Source of the DNA: Malus domestica | Taxonomy: Eukaryota > Streptophyta > Magnoliopsida > Rosales > Rosaceae | Assembly: GCF_042453785.1 (NCBI RefSeq) | Contig: NC_091664.1 | Location: forward strand, 29,994,501-30,058,500 | Direction of reading: 5' to 3' | Length of the DNA: 64,000 nucleotides | Part shown: piece by piece, positions 60,296 through 64,000 of the stretch | Layout: the number at the start of each line of letters is the position of its first letter | How positions within the stretch are numbered: position 1 is the stretch's first letter | The notes under the pieces: generated by a model | Told to the model about the DNA's origin: nothing | Databases searched by the model: none | What the model saw: only the letters and a program-made list of their open reading frames with translations | Position numbers and translations under genes: made by a program

Positions 60296-60415
60296 TTTCA
60301 TAAACAGTGTAGTAAGTTTCATAAACAGTGTCGTAAGTTTTCATAAATAGTGTAGTAAGTTTCATAAATGTGTCGTAAGTTTCATACACAATGTAGAAAG
60401 TTTCATAAATAGTTT
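60296..60415. repeat. 20-bp minisatellite, about six units
   Basis: Units of the type TTTCATAAACAGTGTAGTAAG follow one another, with variants TCGTAAG, AAATAGTG and ACACAATGTAGAAAG. The array lies about 440 bp upstream of the FLK TATA box. Confidence 0.85.
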
Positions 60416-60646
60416 GTGCACGTGTCAGATTTTTTTTAATATTTAAATTATGTATTTTTCATTAAAATTTAAGTTCTTTTGTTATTTTTATTAAAATTTA
60501 AGGGTTTTTCATTAAATTTTAAGTTTTTTTAATTAAATAAAGTTATAGCATAGTTTTTTTTATTAAAATAAATTTTGCCTAAGCCATTTTTATGAAAGTT
60601 CCATTTATTTATTTATGTAACATGTTAAGCTTACCAAATGGATAGA

Positions 60647-60746
60647 ACTTGGCTGCTGAAAAAATCAGCAGCAACCCGTTGATGAAATAAGTTCGGCTAT
60701 GATTGGTCATCAGCAAGGACTGTTGCTGATTTTTCAGCAACCAAGT
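60647..60746. mobile_element. 100-bp hairpin MITE in the FLK promoter
   Basis: The left arm ACTTGGCTGCTGAAAAAATC with AGCAGCAA pairs with the complement of the right arm, ACTTGGTTGCTGAAAAATC with AGCAACA. The arms would fold into a stem of about 30 bp. Its right end is about 105 bp upstream of the TATA box of FLK. Confidence 0.75.
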
Positions 60747-60850
60747 CCCGTTCTCACCAAATTTACCAAATTATGTGACAATGGATGTATCAATATTTGA
60801 CAGTTTGAAAATAAAAAGATGAGATGAGTATACTTGGCAAATTCGTGGGG

Positions 60851-60902
60851 TATAAATATAATCATATTTCCAGAACCACAGAAATCGAACCTCAGAACCC
60901 AA

Positions 60903-60935
<33 letters not shown>

Positions 60936-60973
60936 AGATAAATCACTCTCTCCCTCTCTCTCTCTCTCTCTAT
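60851..60973 (+). promoter_or_regulatory. FLK core promoter: TATA box and CT-repeat leader
   Basis: TATAAATATA at 60851-60860 precedes two CT-microsatellite blocks at about 60902-60929 and 60948-60972. These probably lie in the transcribed leader. CT/GA blocks around plant start sites are candidate BPC-factor sites and are prone to length change. Confidence 0.65.
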
Positions 60974-61461
60974 TTTCTTCAACTCTGAATCTCTCTCTCA
61001 AACCCCTTGGAAGCCTAATCCAACTCTCGTCGTCCTCTCCGGCGATTCGCCCCTTTCAGTTTCAGGCTACTAGGTTTCGCGCTGCCACCACCAGTTCTCC
61101 TCGCTACCCATGTAATTTTTCTTGATTTTTTATTTTATTTTATTTTATAGTTTTGTGTGTATTTCTTTTCAAATTTCTGCAATTTTCTATGGTTTTAGTG
61201 TAGTATTTGCTTGATGCATTTCTGTATACGAATTGTCGATGTTGGTTCGTCATTGGGTGTTCTTTGTTTTGTGATTCTTTTACTCTAGGGCTGTTTTTTT
61301 TTTTTTTTTTTTTTTATTGAAAGAAGGGTTTTTGTTCTTGTATCGTGAAATATGTTTACTAATTCATGGTTCCCAGACAGGTTTTCGATTCGGAGTATTT
61401 TTCTTCATTTGGGTTTGTTCATATTTTTCATGGTTTATGTTTGATATAATGCAGACAATTT

Positions 61462-64000
61462 ATGGCTGAAGCTGATAAACTCTATGGGGAACTTGATGGA
61501 GGTGAAGTACCTGTGACCGTGGCTGAAATCGATGGTGAGATTGAGAATGCACAGCCACTGGTAGAAGACCAGGCTACGGCTCTAGACCCAGCTCCGGAGC
61601 TGACGGAGGCCAATGTACAGGGGTATGAACAAGAACATGGAGTGACATTTGCACAAGAACAAGAAGATGCATTTGCACAGTTCCAGGCACAGCAGCAGGA
61701 AGATGCACTTGCACAGTTCCAGGCACAGAAGCAGGAAGACGCACTGGCTCAGTTCCAGGCACAGGAGCAGGAAGAGGCACTGGCCCAGTTCCAGGCGCAG
61801 GAACAAGTAGAGTTATCAGTAGAAGTACAAGAGGAGGAGGCGCAATTACCTGAACAGAACCAAGAGCGTCATGAAGATGCTGCTGTGGCTGGTGGAGGTG
61901 AGAAGAAGTGGCCTGGATGGCCAGGAGAGAGTGTTTTCCGGATGCTGGTTCCTGCGCAAAAGGTTGGCAGTATAATTGGACGCAAAGGGGAGTTCATTAA
62001 GAAAATAGTTGAGGAGACAAGAGCTCGCATTAAAATTCTTGATGGTCCCCCAGGAACAACTGAAAGAGCTGTAAGTTTCTACTAATAACCTGTGTGAATG
62101 AGATGTAGTATTCTCTTTCAAGTTTCAACGAATTTTACGTAGTTATCTGCTTTTGGTCACTTGGTTTATGTCATTCTCTATATTATGCGTTCGCTTTGAA
62201 ATGTATTTGAGCATTTGTAGTTCCTATCATTTAGTTGCTGGGCTAAGTTTTCCGTGAGGGTAAATTTGCTTTATTTCGTAGTTGAGGAAACCTTCCTTAG
62301 TGGCTATAAATATCTGATTGTTGTTGAGATTGCTTAATGTTTATAGTTTGATGGTTTGACTTTGACCTCTACATGACTATTACAGAGTGTTGCATGCACC
62401 AAGTATAACAGTCATATGGTGATATACCATTGTTGAAATGACCTAGGGAAAGATGAAAATGAAGTTCTTGACTTTTGACTCTAATTGTTACTACGAAGAT
62501 CAATCACCAATATGATCAGTTGATCAATATGAAGGACTTCACCTTGTTGAGTTTAAAAGCTATAGGTTGATAATGTCAATTGATTTAATAATTACAGGAA
62601 AAAATATACAATAATTGTCATCCTAGATGGGGCAAAATAGTTATGAGGCACAATGCAATATGTTAGATTAACGTACACATTAAACGAAATCTTGATTAGT
62701 TTGACTAGAAATATAATTTTTGTTTCATAGAAAAAAAAAAAAATTAGGTTCTAGTGTATCAATTTGTGTTCTAAAGTAGTGATGTTCTCATAGTTTAAAT
62801 GTGTACTTTGGTATAGATCTTTTAGGAGAAGAAAGTGCTATCCAAATGAAAAGGAGTTACCATATAAGCTTTTAGTAATATCTAGCCCTGTTCTCTCGAA
62901 GAGTCTGAAAATCAATGAAATTATTGAAAGTGTGAGGCAAATAATAACAAATGTGATTCAACTCTAGAATTCCTTTTCTAAAAATGTTTAATCAAAAGAA
63001 GACATAAAAGAAGCGGCATCACAAGAATCTATAAAATATGAATACATCCATTTATTGTAATAACAACAATGAATGTGTGCAGGTTTTTCATGCAAACATT
63101 AAGGCAACGACTCAATCATCAATAAGATCCCAAACTTGAAGAACCAAAGGTCCAGATGGAAGGGATCAGCATTGAGCATTACAATTTGCTGAAAAGTTGA
63201 TCTGAATAAACACATACACTATTCGAACATTTGTTCCACAAAGCTCTGCATTATCTCTGGTAACTTCAGAACCTGGATGATTGATGTGTTGCCGCAGATG
63301 ATGTACACCATAAAAGAAATCAATAATCCTTAATAACGTGATTCTTAAGACTAATGATAAATTTTAAGTGGCTTATAAACTATCCTACATATCTTTGAAA
63401 CAAAAAAGCAGTATAACTAACCACAGTCAAATGAATCAGTTAGTTATACATAAAAGCTTGTGCATAACGCTAAGCTGTTGTTTTTCCCTACTAATTTGTC
63501 AAAATTGATCTCTTGTAGGCCAATTATGACCATATATAGAAGATTTATATTTGGTTGGAAGATCCTACATAGATATGTTCGATGCATACCTTTTGGTTTA
63601 TAAAATGGTTTGATGTATCTGAACGCTGTGTACGATTTTGGCTATCCTTGTTACCATTCACCTGGTCCAGGTTTTTCCGTGTTCAGTTTTTACATTTTTG
63701 CCAAAGAATTGTTGATTTGTTTGTTTGTTTGTTTGTTTGTTTTTTTTTTAAAATATTTTTTATGAAGAAGAGTATTTTCATATGTTTGTGTATATGTCAG
63801 AGGCACTATGTTATGGTAACGGCCAGTGTTTATTCTATGCTGATGGTGCTTTTTATTGCGTTGATTAGGTAATGGTTTCTGGCAAGGAGGAGCCAGATTC
63901 TTCTCTGCCCCCAGCAATGGATGGCCTTTTGAGGGTTCACAAGCGTATTATTGATGGTTTGGATGGTGATTCTTCTCATGCTCCACCGGGCATGGGTGGC
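61462..64000 (+). CDS. FLK: KH-domain RNA-binding protein FLK (5' part)
   Basis: Two coding exons are visible, 61462..62070 and 63869..64000, and the gene leaves the window in frame. A leader intron (61112-61454) ends seven bases before the ATG. After an acidic Gln/Glu-rich N-terminus, [20 protein letters not shown] leads into KH domain 1 with the GRKG loop at residues 173-176 in [20 protein letters not shown]. It continues through [12 protein letters not shown], is joined in frame by the intron (AGAGCT|GTAAGT, GATTAG|GTAATG), and reads on [15 protein letters not shown]. These strings match Arabidopsis FLK (At3g04610), an autonomous-pathway factor that lowers FLC expression and promotes flowering. 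In the N-terminus 61663-61806 are four 36-bp repeats ([11 protein letters not shown] type). The first intron of the coding part is long (1798 nt). Confidence 0.95.
61663..61806 (+). repeat. Four 36-bp coding repeats in FLK
   Basis: Units encode [36 protein letters not shown] and [12 protein letters not shown]. The nucleotide units differ by only a few bases, so the array grew recently by duplication or is being homogenised. Confidence 0.93.

Overview
The window is plant nuclear DNA from a eudicot: AT-rich intergenic space, short GT-AG introns, and genes whose closest recalled relatives are Arabidopsis ones. Several MITE and SINE types (notably the element with GGAACTTTAACGAAAAG ends at 43967 and 23416) resemble ones I associate with apple and pear, so I infer Rosaceae, probably Maleae. 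That assignment rests on memory, not on a search.

Genes from left to right: 5' end of an ankyrin/TPR protein like TPR10 (-, 1-288); a DUF1685 protein (-, 2277-3126); an ANXUR-type CrRLK1L receptor kinase (+, 5962-8613); a group IId WRKY factor (+, 19983-21252); cytosolic ribosomal protein S15/uS19 (-, 21743-23085); linker histone H1 (+, 32043-32812); a plastid-type FAD/NAD(P)-binding oxidoreductase (-, 35305-38282); a WVD2-like TPX2-domain microtubule protein (-, 39350-41534); an Alba-domain protein (+, 54635-56150); and the 5' part of the KH-domain protein FLK (+, 61462 to the right edge). Exon junctions were placed by hand from splice sites and frame continuity. Apart from RPS15 and H1, the order matches, in descending order, the Arabidopsis run At3g04710 to At3g04610 as I remember it, so this looks like a conserved microsyntenic block.

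The space between genes is packed with small elements. A roughly 3-kb tandem duplication (9195-12560 and 13955-16440) lies between the receptor kinase and WRKY genes and carries an unidentified, probably spliced minus-strand unit. A decayed 5-kb PIF/Harbinger transposon fills 24718-29716. A non-autonomous hAT with a perfect 8-bp target duplication lies at 56649-57580, a Tourist-like MITE with TAA duplications lies in intron 1 of the oxidoreductase gene, and a SINE is nested inside a MITE at 29970-30160. The longest gene-poor stretch, 42.8-54.6 kb, holds MITEs, SINEs, minisatellites and a long-TIR Mutator-like element.

The genes do not form one pathway. They are ordinary housekeeping, signalling and regulatory genes kept together by ancestry. 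I found no tRNA, rRNA, CRISPR or clearly new multi-gene system. The least explained item is the duplicated minus-strand unit.
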